Source: Phlebiopsis flavidoalba (lineage: Eukaryota > Basidiomycota > Agaricomycetes > Polyporales > Phanerochaetaceae). From it: a DNA stretch of 64,000 nucleotides. The DNA lies in NCBI GenBank assembly GCA_035772785.1, contig JAOCPU010000006.1, forward strand, positions 1 to 64,000, in the 5' to 3' direction. Within the stretch, counting starts at the first letter, position 1. Every line of letters begins with the position of its first letter. A program made the position numbers and the translations under genes. This document shows positions 49,138 to 61,600 of this stretch, piece after piece. The notes under the pieces were generated by a model that worked only from the letters and a program-made list of their open reading frames with translations, did not search any database and had not been told where the DNA came from.

Positions 49138-50258
49138 ATGTTTCGGCAACGGCCGACATGGCTGTTGCTCTCAGCATGGCGTGAATGTTGTCGCGGGCAG
49201 GTCGCTGGGGCAGGTCGGACCCTTGCGGGGATAGCATACGTCCTCCTCGTACCCTCCTCTTGGTCTTCTTGTTGGCCTCTCTTTGGCAACTCTACACTTT
49301 CCCAGGCTGTGGTCCAGACACGTCTCCCGATAGGAATTGGACGAGGAATTTCAATGCCGTCATTATCGGTGCTGCGTATGCAATTGGTGGTCAGTCCTGT
49401 CAATCACATGGTGGTAGCGCAGAATCATGAAGATGGCGGCCACAGCTAGCACTCTCTGTGGCATTCTGCCTGAAGCGGCGCATTGCAGTGCATAGGAAAC
49501 TCCAACGCATCTCAAAGGTTTACCATACCCTTGGCAAGGCCGATGTGCCCAAGGTGAGTGCGCCCAACAAGGATCTCTCTACCATATCTTCACATTTCGC
49601 AGCCCGTGTATCACTTTATCAATCAAGAGTATGCGCGAACCTGCCTTATAGCATACGAATCGCAGCCGAAGGCAGGCTCTCAAGAAGGGTGGAGCAAGCG
49701 AGGTATGCTCAGTTCTAACCATACATTCCTACTCGCTGAACTTTCCCCAGAGAGTCCTACTGGGGAATTGCGCTACCGTACGAAACTACTCCACACTATA
49801 CGCGAAATAGGTGAGCATCATGTCTGATGTATGCATTCATATTAACAATCCCTTTAGACCATCTGGCCCACGAGGTTATACCGCGGCATCCTACCCTACG
49901 TCCACATACTCGCATGTTACACCACTTTCGCTTCTTACTCCCTCTATTACCTCGTGATGACGATGGCCTGACGCCGCTACATTACTATGACTCTGCCATC
50001 CAGCTTGTGCGACATGCCTCCAGAGAGCCATCCGAGACTGAGTTCTTGCTGGGGCTTTCCGCTGCCAAGGACATTGATGAAAAGAACCCACCCACCCCCT
50101 GAGTGCAGCAAGATACTACTATAGCCCTGATCTGAGCGTTCTTCATCCCAGTCTCGACGAGTGTCGCCAGGAGATGAAGCAAGGGTCCCCTGACAAACTT
50201 GACCAGATTTACGCTCTTTCGATGCGAGATGACAAAGTACACAGTTGCCACCAATAAT
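49138..50258 (+). CDS. Dlt1-like membrane protein (defect at low temperature 1 family)
   Basis: Fungal integral membrane protein; the family is named after the yeast low-temperature growth gene and has no established biochemical function. Reading order: a hydrophobic segment PPRTLLLVFLLASLWQLYTF-like (49250-49320), NFNAVIIGAAYAIGG (49345-49390), AFCLKRRIAVHRKLQRISKV (49455-49520), YHTLGKADVPK; intron (about 49553-49602); PVYHFINQEYARTCLIAYES (49603-49665); LRYRTKLLHTIREI (49765-49810); intron; DHLAHEVIPRHPTLRPHTRM and LHHFRFLLPLLPRDDDGLTP with LHYYDSAIQLVRHASREPSE (49858-50040), LGLSAAKDID; C-terminal EECRQEMKQG-like. Membrane helices followed by a basic R..R.KLQ.I linker and a D-PK-V..FI..E block are what suggested Dlt1. 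The start is uncertain. Confidence 0.55.
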
Positions 50259-50295
50259 ACAACCGAATAAACAAGAAATACTATATAAAAATGAC

Positions 50296-51620
50296 TCAAG
50301 AGTAGTATGGTACAGCTTCAGGTATTTTAAAACGACAATGTCCTTTGTGCTCAGAGCGCACTACACTCAGAAACTCAAGCTGGCGCTCAGTGGAGCGTCT
50401 CGGCATTACACCTTCTGCCAGCTTGGACCGAGCCGACCACGCCTTCCAGTAGGAGACGACCTTCTCGGGGACTGCGCCCTTCAGCTCTTTCTCCAGAGCC
50501 TTGTAACCCTCCGTCTCTTTGTCTCCTCCGCAAATCCAAGTCACACGGGCGAGCCATGCACCAAAGTGGAAGTCGTCTTCACCGGGCTCCGCGCCGTCGA
50601 TGAAGCCAGACTCGGGGAGGAATAGCGACAAAAATCGGTGTTAATGTACTCGACAATGTTCTTCCAGTGGTTTGTCGATGTGGTGAAGAAGTCGGCGCTA
50701 GGGGTCTCGCCGTGTAGATCTTCAAGATCCCGCCGTTCCCTTCAAGCTTCTGGGCATAGAAGTCCTTGTAGGCGGCCACCTGTCGGTCGAAGCGGCGTAT
50801 TTCTACCAATGCGTTCTGGCCCCCTATCATATTATTTAGATGGGGCAGCTCTCTCACTATTCGACCAACTCACGGTTCTGGACAAAGGTCTTGGGGAACC
50901 CTGAAAACAGCTGTCTGTTTTCATGGCCAGAGATCTTCCTCGTTACGCTTAGGAACAGCCGGGCAATCTGAGCACGTTAGTGAGTACAATAGCAAGGCAG
51001 GGACGTGGGACTTTACGACAGTGAGCAGAATGAAGTTTTGGGGGGTCGTATTTCGGTCCTCATGAAGCTTGGCCAAAGCCTCAGAGTGCTTCGCGGCTAC
51101 TTCTATCTTCGAGATCTGGACGAGATAGTGTGTAACATCGTCGCTGGTGCTGTGGTAAACACACCTTGCCATCCGTGGTCGGTAAGTGTCGGAAAGTGTT
51201 CCGCTTCGGGTTCTAGAAACGGCCAATAGGTGGTCCAGCCCCCTAACGCAGAGAGGCGCTATGTTTAATCACCAGCTTCAGGAACTCGGGTGTTGAAGTT
51301 CTTCGGCCTTCGACGATCCGTTGATGATAGGTGGCATCGACGTCAAGCCCAAGCTACTGGACTAGAAGCACGTAGATCAGATTCGTCTTGTACTCGCAGC
51401 AACAAATTAAATACGCACATTGCTAGCTCGCGGGGACATGCCCCCCTGGACCATACTCGAAAACGTCGCGAACGTCTGTACAGTGTAGGCTGTGGCGAAG
51501 ATGTCAGCTTTCGCTATGAGTCGCGTCAAGCTGGTATCATTACCTTGCCAGACCTCTTGGAGTGTTGAGTCGCGGTGGAAGAAGTTGATCCCCAGGGGGT
51601 TTGGGATATGGAAAGGCATT
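50296..51620 (-). CDS. Glutathione-S-transferase-like protein
   Basis: ATG 51620 opens MPFHIPNPLGINFFHRDSTL then QEVWQGNDTSLTRLIAKADI and ATFSSMVQGGMSPRASNVRI. Downstream: DDVTHYLVQISKIEVAAKHS then EALAKLHEDRNTTPQNFILL (51040-51160), DCPAVPKRNEEDLWP near 50930, GGQNALVEIRRFDRQVAAYK with DFYAQKLEGNGGILKIYT (50700-50830), and the C-terminal FIDGAEPGEDDFHFGAWLAR, YKALEKELKGAVPEKVVSYW with KAWSARSKL (50360-50610). The last part matches the helical C-terminal domain of basidiomycete GSTs (GEDDFH-GAWLAR, then P-KV-YW-AW). The N-terminal half is less typical and no catalytic Ser/Tyr/Cys is certain. Convergent with the Dlt1-like gene. Introns and two or more frame breaks are present. Confidence 0.58.
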
Positions 51621-52967
51621 ATGGGGTTGTCTCTGCGGGGCGGCGGGCGGTGATGGTATATGATTTGCCTTTCTGGTCCCCTCTGCAACGAGCCCCTTTA
51701 TAGGGCCTCGTGTGGGCGAGATTCCGGGGGGCCCCCAGGTGGCCGGAGACCAGCCTCACGTTGTGGGCAGATCATCTCGTCAGCCCGAACCTTAGCTGAG
51801 TCGAGCCCCCATATTCTCATGGGCTCCTCGCCCGACGACTACCGGATAGTGGACGACGATTCCAGCGTGCTGTGGCCGAAAGCACGTGATATCAGCTTTC
51901 GTCACAGCTATCCGTGTCAGCGTCACAAAATCCTGGTGCAGGATAGCCAAGTAAGTGTCCATGTTCAGATCACAGCGACGGAGGATACCTCTGTACGGCT
52001 GCGCCTCGACGGGACAGGTCCGTCTCGCTCTCCAAGTCCGATAGAATTGGGAGGCATTGGCTCCGCCTTGATTCCACACCCTATTCACGGGGGAGCTTTT
52101 CGACCAAACCTACGCCAGACGAGACATTGCAGAACCAGACCGGTGTTGCGGGCCACAGACAAACAGGGCCCTATCGCGTCATAGGGTACCATGTCGCTCA
52201 CAATACGATGCATTAGGTTTTGACCCGCAGGGTATGGAGTTAATTCGGTACAGAGGGGTGAATTAATGGCAGGTGTGCTGCCAATGCCAAGTCTTGCAGT
52301 GACTTACCCACCATAGGACCGGTTTGTGTCATTGCACCCTAAGCACCGCTTAACAACACGATCAAAACAGTGTGGTAAGCAAGACCGATAGTTTGACTAA
52401 GGCAGGATGCAACTCACGAGACGAGGATAGCTTTGCCATCGGTGCACGTGCATGCTGCTGTGCTCATGTCACCGGGCAACAAGAGTTGGTGGACACCTAC
52501 CGTAATCGTATCAGCCCTATGCCTCGCGATTGAGCTGCAAGGAAAACGGTAGGCGGCCTCGCACTTCGCGCAAGGCAATCGTGTAGCTCTTTCTACCACG
52601 ACTTACACCTCGCGGCCTCCTGATGAATTCCCGCGAGACGCGAGTAGTCTATGACTGAGCCATCTGATTAGGCACTAGTCAGCGGATCCTCGGGCGCAGA
52701 CGGGAAAGTAACGGAGGGCGAACCCCGAGTGCAACCTTCACGAAACCTCAATCCGCGCTACTAAAAGAAGCTTTGCAGGACCAAGGTACGGGTATATTCA
52801 TGAATGAAATATCGTACAGTGTGTTGCCCTCTTCACAAGCCCTCCATGATGCAAACTCCAAAGCGCGCGTGTAAGTCTAACGAGTCTAAAAACCATCGCC
52901 CCCGTCCATCGAACTTGGCAGTGATATTTCATAGCTGGAAAGCGGGATAAGACGTCGTTCGTGCAGT
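51621..52967. other. Intergenic; one plus-strand frame of uncertain status
   Basis: A 174-codon plus frame (51660-52184) contains SPHILMGSSPDDYRIVDDDS and VSVHVQITATEDTSVRLRLD, which look protein-like, and a minus frame (51792-52088) overlaps it. Neither matches a family I know. 52200-52960 shows no gene and probably includes the 3' untranslated region of the BTB gene. Confidence 0.35.
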
Positions 52968-53942
52968 TAGCGCTTGGGACTAAATGTGCTCACCTCTACC
53001 AGTAGTAGGCAACTTGTCGAGAAGTTGTTTAAGCTTTGCGACGGTGCCATCCGCGTTGTAGAGCTTCCGGTTGCAATGCTGGCAGACCGATGCGAGGAGC
53101 TCGTGCACCTCGGGGTCCCTGCAACACAGGCACCCGACACAATGTTCCCTGGGTGCTGCTCAAAATAGCGTTTGACCAGACGTGCTTGAGATGCATCCAC
53201 CCGACGTGGGCAATTTACCGCTGGCAGTGCGAAGCATCGCGCCAGGAAAAAACAGGAGTGTTGTTGGCATAGAAAGATGTGTGGGAGTCGAGGACCCGCG
53301 CGGAGGACGTCCCCGGCGGCGACGATGAGCTGCATGAGGGCGACGAGGTGAGGAGACTCGATAATGTGCAGATCTTTGGCAGCTTCGTGACCGAGCAGGT
53401 CGATTGCCGAGGGTTTTCGTGGACGCCAACTTGGCCTCCTTGATCCACCCCCATTGGCACGCAATAGCGTACACCCGTTACTGGATGAGACCGAGGAATT
53501 TTTGGTGAGACAAGGGCGAGACGCAGGATGGAGAGGACGCCCGCCATGTCGTATTTCTCCGCGGCGTGCAGGAGGTCTTCGAGGTACTCGAACGTGTCGA
53601 GTTCAGGTATTTCGCGCCTCCCTGCCATCAATAGCAACCCAGAGATAGTTTTTTTCGCGTTCTCGACGACATGAATAAACCTTCAGGACTGGCGGAGATG
53701 ATGGCGGGGAAGAAGACTGTTTGTAGGATGGGGGGCTGTGCGGCAGGGACAGAAGACGTCGTGAACCATCCCGAAGTGAGGGTGAGGATGAGGGAATGAA
53801 TGCGGAAGTAGACATTGTCGCTGGAGCAAAGTATAACGTCGCCGCCGTCTGAAGCATTGAAAGAAGGGTGCGGTTTCCCGGCAAGCGACTCGACCTCGAC
53901 CTCGAGAGGTGACGGGAGAACCGTCTCTTGCTTAACCGCCAT
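52968..53942 (-). CDS. BTB/POZ domain protein
   Basis: Member of the large basidiomycete BTB-only family; BTB domains mediate dimerisation or Cullin-3 adaptor contacts. ATG 53942 gives MAVKQETVLPSPLEVEVESL, then the BTB core: HPSFNASDGGDVILCSSDNV, YFRIHSLILTLTSGWF, ILQTVFFP, VVENAKKTISGLL-like, and after a frame change MAGRREIPELDTFEYLEDLL with HAAEKYDMAGVLSILRLALV (53520-53640). Then VYAIACQWGWIKEAKLASTK, DLLGHEAAKDLHIIESPHLV with ALMQLIV (53290-53470), and a C-terminal Cys-containing zinc-ribbon-like part (C..C spacing visible at 53060-53220) ending at 52968. The D-x-D-V-I-L, H-x-L and A-x-KYDM landmarks are all present. Three or four frame breaks. Confidence 0.82.
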
Positions 53943-56146
53943 GGAGACGAATTCGTGAGCTTGCTGTGTCGCGCGAGAGTTTCAATGGCCATGGCGCGTC
54001 TGGCTTTCAAGACCACTACAAGCTCTTATTAATCCATACGAGGTCTCGCCCGACGGCTAGATTGGGCGAAAACGTACGACCGTGACCAAGAGATCACCCG
54101 GTACATTTTGCCGCCAACGCGAATGGAAAACCCATACCAGTAAGAATAGAAGAGCGCGTCGCGGTTCAGGGTCAGTTCTGTGTTTGCCGCAAGAGGATGC
54201 ACTCCGGTCCAAATGCCGTGACTGAGTATTCACAGTCGCCATTACGGTCTCCATTGCACCACAGCCTCTAGACAGATTCGCGCACAGAGCAGATCGACCG
54301 TGTCAAGGGCGTTCATGCCATGAGGTGGCAGTTCCGAAGCTATGCCCTATGTCGGTGGGGAAGAGCCGGTGGTGCATCGTGCCTAGGCTTTTACAAAGAT
54401 GACTAGACTGCGATCGTGAGACGATGGATAGACAATCGTGTAGATTGCTGACCTATGTAATCACTGCGCTTGCGTAGTAGTCAAATGCCTAAGCTCTTGT
54501 GCTGCATGGCCTAAGTCCTTAATTATGATGAGCCGCTCACGTAACTTTCCACATCGTATAGCAAAGACCATCATTCGACACGTAATACGACCTTGGCGTG
54601 AACTTATGCTCGTCAGATGATTTCAGAGTTATTTCTGTGCGTTCTTACGAACTGAGTAGATCGCTGTCATCTTTGATTCAGCCCAATACATGGAGTAAAA
54701 GAGCCAACAAAGCTCTTAGCATCATGTGTTGTGTTCAAATAATAGTGCCCGCGATGTTAAGAATAAAACAGGCGATCAGGACTGCGTTAGGCAAACATGT
54801 GGGAGGCTTACCGCGAGCCCATGTAAACATATGTCCTCTGTCAAAATCATGACTATTTCTTGAGGGCACATCCTGAACTCCGAACTTTAGGTCTATTCCT
54901 GCCTTTTGGCATGTGAGAATCGTTTCGAGTGTACGAAAAAGTTATACTGCAAGGTGAATACTGTCCATTATGACATCATAATATGATGCTGCGGGGGTCA
55001 ATGACCCGCCTGCACAGAAAAACCCTACAAAAATGTCATCGGACGCTCAGACGTGCTGACATAGATGGTGGGTCGTAGGAGAACCACAAACGCCGCCTGG
55101 TAAGAACACGTAAAAGTCGGCCTTTCATTGACAATAGCCAAGTAACACCCCGAGATCCTACATTGGGCAAGGCCCGGGGGAATTGTGAGCACTCGAGGTT
55201 CCAACTTTTTCGATCAATGCGCTCCACGGCCTTCTTATGTTTTCCAGAGTAGGCCCGCAAGCTGCACACAAAAGCCATCCGCCAAACCCGCCAGTTGTGA
55301 AGGCGATATGACTACTGTTGGATACTAAGGAGTCATTATGTTGAGAGCGTTTCTATACGCCGGTAGGTGGTCAAGCGACGGGCCGCGACATTAATTATGG
55401 CCATTTTCTACATTCATCTGAAGAGTTCTAAATGGGTGTTTAGCTCAGGAGCGGCGGTCCCGTGTATGGCACACACATACCGTTGCCATTGAGCGCATTC
55501 AAAAGCCGTTCAGGCCCTTGGCTGTGCTACTTGGAAAGTTAGCTGGCGCGACGAAACGGAAGCAGAGTAGTCACGCTGTCCCGCGTCGGCGCGTCCTGGC
55601 AACGGGCGCCTGCTGTGGTTGTCTTGCCGCGGCTGGGGGAGTTGAGGAAACGAGTAGAGCAGCTAAGGGAGTGTTTGAGGGCCACAACACACCGGTCAGG
55701 GTGCTGGAGGTGGTATCTGGAAGCGGGTATATCTCGTGTCAATGTCATACCAGCGTGAAGTGCAAAGTACAAGAGACAATAACAGGCACTTGCGAATACA
55801 AGGCGGTCCCGCACGCACCCGGAAGGGCGTCTTGATGAGCAGGATGCGTGCCAAACACGGAACCAATAGTTGAGGCGCGAATGCTGAAATGTCCTGGAGA
55901 GCGGACGGGTCGTCTCTAAATTGTCACGACCCCCCCCGACCACGACCACGATCATGCGGTGCCCTCTCCCTCTCGGGCTCTGCCCGACAGAGCTTCGTTC
56001 GCCAGGGCCCTATTATTCCGCCCTGCGATTTTTTCTTGTCTTTCTTTCATTTCTTCCAACCGTTTACACCCTGCGTTCGGCATAATAGCGTGCAAACCTC
56101 CCATACGCCGGCGGTGTATGAGTGTCGTCCTTCGAACCCTAAAAAG
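53943..56146. other. Large interval without a recognisable gene
   Basis: Upstream of both the BTB gene (minus) and the Ser/Pro-rich gene (plus). 54000-55500 has balanced composition and only short frames; I see nothing in it. 55930-56090 is C/T-rich on the plus strand, as expected directly before the next gene's ATG. The longer frames at 55518-55955 on both strands mirror each other and neither is convincing. Confidence 0.4.
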
Positions 56147-58657
56147 ATGGATACAGCAACCCCTCGCACTCCACAGTCCGCCTTCTGTCGTCTTTGTCCT
56201 ACTGCGGAGAAAGGGACCATCACGCCCCTTCGCCCATCCACGCCCATCAGCACCACGCCTTCGCATGCAACTGTAACATACGGTTGCCCTCAGATGTGTC
56301 TGACCCAGAGGCTTCCACCTGTGACCTTCTGCGCTTCCTCACACGACCTCCGCCGCAGACTCCTTCTGCTGGCCCCCTCCAAGCAGACCCTGACCATTCA
56401 CCCCAGAAACATGAAGAAACTCTCGCTCACGCTCCCGTCCGACACAGTCCTCGACAAACTCCGTCCCACCTGCTCAGTCCTCTTGGTTCCGAATGCATTC
56501 GAAGCGCATACGCACGGATGTCATTCCCCCAAGCGCTACCCGCCGTAGAACGTCATCGTCTCTGCTTCCCACTGCCTCCATTCTTCCGTCCATCCCCCCC
56601 CCTATCCCACCTACATCGCAAGGACGAAGAGGCGACGACACGCGGCGACGAGCAAGGTCGGCTCCATATGCTGATGGCCCGGTCCCAGATCCTTCCCGGC
56701 ATCTGCCCCCACTAGGCAATGAAGACAACGCTCGAGACTGGCGCGGCTTCTAGCTAGCTTAGGGCGTTCAAGTCTACTTCTCAACGTCGCGAAGGAGGTT
56801 ACCTGTCCCATCGAAGGCGTCGCATCGCATACGTTGCGGTCTGTCACATCCCATTCCGACCTTGAAGCTCTCGCGCACCTCCGGCCCCGCTCCCCCGCCC
56901 TATTATTCCGCACCTTATCTTCCTAGCGCCGAAGAACCCCCCCCCCCGGCATGCTACTTACCTCCAGCTCGCATCCCATGGTCTATCATGGGCAGTCAGA
57001 TCTGGTCATAGACGGGTCGTTCCCCCTTGGAGAGCACCGATGCACTTTCGGTCGACCAGCCTCTCGAGCGAGGGGATGGCATCTTGATTCAGTGCGTGTT
57101 CGCTTTTTTTTTTGAATGGTCAACATGCGATTTCCTCGTTAATTCTTTTTGATTGGTTTTAGTTGCCAATGTGGTGTTTCACGCTTTTTCCCCCCCCCTC
57201 TTCCTCTGCAACTCTGCCTGATCGCCCTCGTGACTTGCGAGCCCGCCGCCCAATGCGCGCACAGTCTGTACCGCCCGAAGTGTGGGCTCCTGAAGACCAT
57301 GCACGACGCATACTCGTTCGTCGAAAGGAAAAGAGCAAGTGGGTGGGCCCTAACATGTCGTGAGTCGATTTCCTCTCACACATCAACCTACCATCAGCGC
57401 GTCAGCATTGATTGCTGGATGTTTTAGTTTGATCTATCCCTCAGCTGCTTGACTATGAACGACTCTCTCACGCCCACCCCGATACTGGCTCACCTGCGCC
57501 ATCCGAGCAGTCGTCCTTAGCCGCGGAAGAGGAATGGGTCCCGACGGTCGGCATAATGGTGAAGACGCTGGACACAGATGGACAATGATCTCGACAATGT
57601 GGATTGCAATACATGCGGGAGGCTCGAGCTCTCGACAAGGCGATGGAAGATCGCCGTATATCCCCGTAAATCCTCCGTGTCGTCTATGGGGTCTTTCTAC
57701 TGGTATTGGCATGGGTCATGCCTGGAGGAGTAAATATGGCACTGGTCGCAAGCCGAGCAAGCTCTATCGCTAGCATTGTCACCACCGGAAAAACGCGTTT
57801 CTCAGCGAGCCCACCTCGTCGAAGAGGACGAGGAGCAGTGAGCTGTTTGGGAGTCGGCGGTGGCTTCACAGAGACCAGTCTGTTCAAGTGCTGAACCCAC
57901 CAACGAAGACGAATCATCGTCCAGCAATGCTTCTGGAGATGCTGACTCTCCTGACTCTACTCGATGCTACCGACCGTATTGTAACCAGGTACCCCCAAAG
58001 CCTACTACCCGAGTTTTCCACTCATGTCCCCCCTTCAGCTCCTGCGCACAGGACATCGTTCAGCCTTCCCACCATGCCTGCTACGGCGACCGCTAAATCT
58101 TTCCAGTGCCCAGATCGCATGGTAAAGCAAAACCAAGGAAAAACGCCCCCCGCCGTCGTGGATTCTTCGGCGCGTTCGTTCCTACCCTTCTTTCTCCCCT
58201 TTGGTCACCCATCCTCCCGGTGACACCCTGCTACCCAGATTCCCGCCAGCCGACGCCGCGCCTCGCAAGGACGGAGTCTCACACCCTTTGGTCGCTCAGA
58301 AACGTTCCGAGAAAGCTCCTTCCACCATCACCCCCGCCGCTACCTACATCTGCGACACCCGCCCAGAAACGCTTTTCGTCTTCCCGCCCTCAGCCCGACC
58401 TGTCCGCAGCGCACACCCGTCACAATGACCCTCACCTCGAATGCGTCATTCACCCAAGTCACCCGGTGGCCACGCCTCGCGTCGCGTCCTTCAAGCCCCC
58501 CCCATTGAAGGGCGTCGTCGCGTCGCTCCGTTCCATCGGCGTAACGAGCTCGCTGGAACTACACCGACAACGGCTTTTGTGCTCTCGTGACCGTCGACGC
58601 CCGCGGGATGGTGGGTATGCATTAAGTATATCCACTCAGATCATACGCTCTATGCCT
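56147..58657 (+). CDS. Ser/Pro/Arg-rich disordered protein
   Basis: ATG 56147 follows a C/T-rich leader and gives MDTATPRTPQSAFCRLCPTA then EKGTITPLRPSTPISTTPSH. Further stretches, in changing frames: DPEASTCDLLRFLTRPPPQT; HAPVRHSPRQTPSHLLSPLG (56390-56480); RGDDTRRRARSAPYADGPVP (56630-56690); ATLPDRPRDLRARRPMRAQS with VPPEVWAPEDHARRILVRRK and EKSKWVGP (57210-57355); HPDTGSPAPSEQSSLAAEEE (57472-57530); SAEPTNEDESSSSNASGDAD (57890-57950); and a basic SP-rich C-terminal region, RKNAPRRRGFFGAF and ATPAQKRFSSSRPQPDLSAA (58120-58420). Many S/T-P sites suggest a cyclin-dependent kinase substrate, but that is inference. No folded domain is recognised. The end and introns (one near 57110-57160) are approximate. 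Confidence 0.52.
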
Positions 58658-61600
58658 CTGTAAGTTGCAATGATAGTGCTACACTCATGCGCCTCTATCT
58701 TGGTTCATACTGCTATGGTATACGGCTCATACCTTGATCGACGCTCGCCATTGTTTATCGTCATCCCGAGACTAACGCATTGTATTGTCATGGCACCAGA
58801 CTTTCGCATTTTTCGTTCTATAACCTCATTCGCCTTGGCATGTTCTAGAGCAATATGCATTCTCCATGGACCGCGATTCTGGCGCGCGAACTCATTTGGA
58901 CATATCTTCTTTTTTTTTCTCAATCATCGTTCCCGCCAGTGTTTTATGGGTGTATATCTACTTTTGTCTCCCGTTGTTGCACTCACATTGTCTCTGTCTC
59001 TAACCTTAACCACTCGCCCCCCCATGCTGTAAGCAGCCCCAGCAATCGTGTATAGATAGTGTCATGCGTCGCCAGTTGTGCACCACAAAGCGAAGCTTAG
59101 TAGCCCTCGCACCGAGATATCAACTCAGACATAGGGACCGGTTCCAGAGGAGGTATTATGAGTATTTCCTCCACGGCTCACGACACACACCTCCCATCTG
59201 AACACCCTTCCTACGCATGTTTCTGATCACGACCCCTAGCTGAGTACCTAGGCCACCTAGGACCACCGAGACTTCAGCCGGCCAAGACTAGCTTGGCGTT
59301 AGGCCCCACTTCTGTTTGGCGTCGAACGGTCGCTGACATAGACAGAAAGGTAAACAAGATGTGGGGAATACCCCAACAATAGATACACTCACGCATAGGT
59401 GAATCCGACAGCTATTTGAAACATTTGTGAAAAGGACTTAGGCGCGAGCGAAAACTAGTTGGACATGAACCATGAATAGTATACGGGTGTATTGTGTCAT
59501 ATCGGTCCAGCAACGAATTCGTAGGAATTCGCAACTTCACACCCCACGAAGCGCTTAGCTGTCAGGATTGAAACGATCAGTAGTGCAAGCCACAAGGCGG
59601 GAAGGTATAGAGAGCAATACTGTGGACATTCAAGTCAGACACTTGGGCTGGCAATGTGATGCCGGTTTTACAAGATACCCAAACATCCCTGCAGCGGAAA
59701 GAGAGATCCCTCCCAGGAGTATGAGCAAACTCTGCTACACTGCACAGTTTCAACCCCCTTACGTACTTTGGAATTCTATCGGATTGGCTGGGCGAGTTGG
59801 ACTTTGGGCTGTGTCTAGTGGGTGAAGTACAACTGTCAAGAACATGTTTTAAAACCTACGGGTACTCTGCTACTCGAACGAGTACGTCCAATAGCTATCG
59901 CCATCATCGCAACATGCTGCCGAGAGCTTTGCCGATGTTCCATCATACATAATATTCACTATGCAAGGCCAGCACGTACCTGCACTGTCCAGTATCGTAG
60001 GCCGGACGAGCGTTTTCCACAGATACACTTTCTAGTTAAGGTTAGCGACACGTTTTGGTCCAGAGGACATATACGCCACTCGGCGTCCAAGAAGTCCATG
60101 GCGAGAACGCACGACTACGTACGACAGTCTCATAACACGGAAACAGAGAAGTCCATGGTTGCTGTAAGAAGTGAGCTCACCGAAAAGAAATAATTGCTCG
60201 TAAAGACCCGCACAGTAGATAGACTACTATCGCGGCGGTTCGAAAGAAGTATAGGAAGAATAGGGCCACCGGATGTGCCGACTACAAGATGTGAGCGGTA
60301 CGTGAGCCAGATTATCCGCGCATTGGAATACAGTAGACCGGACCTGGCGAAATATACCAGCAATACCTGTGGGTGTATCGTAAGACCTACGGCGCAGTCA
60401 AAGAGCATGTACGACGTACCCGCCTCGGCGTCGCTAGCAGATGCATTTGACGCGGTTTGTCGTGAGCCTGGTGTCAGAACTACAGGTGTCCGTGGGGGTG
60501 CAGGTTTAGCAGATCCAATGGTCCCCGTAGGTGTAGAGTCCCCGACTTCGTCAGGCTCAATCTGGTCTAGAAGTGGTGTGGCGACGACGCGCTATAGTGG
60601 CTTAAGTGAGGTTAAAGTTCAGCGCGCGGTGACAATAAACAGAAAGAGTGTGTCCTCAGCAAAATAGGGATAAAGGGGACCGAGAGTGAGAAAGAACGTC
60701 GTGAGCGGCACGTCAACTAGAAAAGGTAGGGCGTCTGTTTGCCTACTCTCTGACTTCGCAACATGACACACTTCGCCGTCATACTGAAGCGCACCTATTA
60801 GCCCGCTCCAAGAACGGACGCCATGATCATGTTGAGGCTACGACTAGGCTGCCCGCTTCACATGTACGCGTCCTTCCGTACCTTCTGCAGTTCCAGTCTC
60901 AGGGGCTTCCACCGGACGAAATATGGTGCCCAGAAAGCCTATCCACGGAGGGGGACAAGACGGCATTCATTTTGCTGGTATATCTGCACTACCTTAGGCA
61001 TCTGAGGAGAAGAACATATTCCGTAGACGACGTATGGGAGGAATGGGCTACGCGAAGTCAAAGACAGCTCCGCTCTGCTGCAAGCAGAAACAACGAGTCA
61101 CGGACCTTTGGAACAGCTCCTGGACTGTTCCGCGAACAACCCACCGAACTAAGCAGCATATCATGTGGACGGCCATTCTCCTATCCACTCGGACCAAAGT
61201 TTGTCTTTGTCTCGAGGTCAGAATCAAATACTAACTTCACCAATCACTGACTTATTTTAAAACTAGGTTATCATTAATTCAATTCAGTCATTGACTACAT
61301 GATACTTTCCCCCGGAAATTAGGGGAGCCACGGATCCTGGGAATTGAAGGCTTAATCAGAAACATGGAAAACCATGGTTTTTTGCTGCCCACTTACTCCG
61401 ACCTGTGGACACTCTCGGGGATGGCGTTGTTGCGGGGTATATGCGGTATCCTCACACCTCGGTGAGTGGACTGACCTTACGAAGACGTCAAGTACTGACG
61501 CGCGAACATTTAGAGATACTTACACGCCGTGGATCTCGCTGGACTTGTTAGCTTATCTTGGAATACTAAATAACGTTATGCGCTTAAATCCGCCGACGCG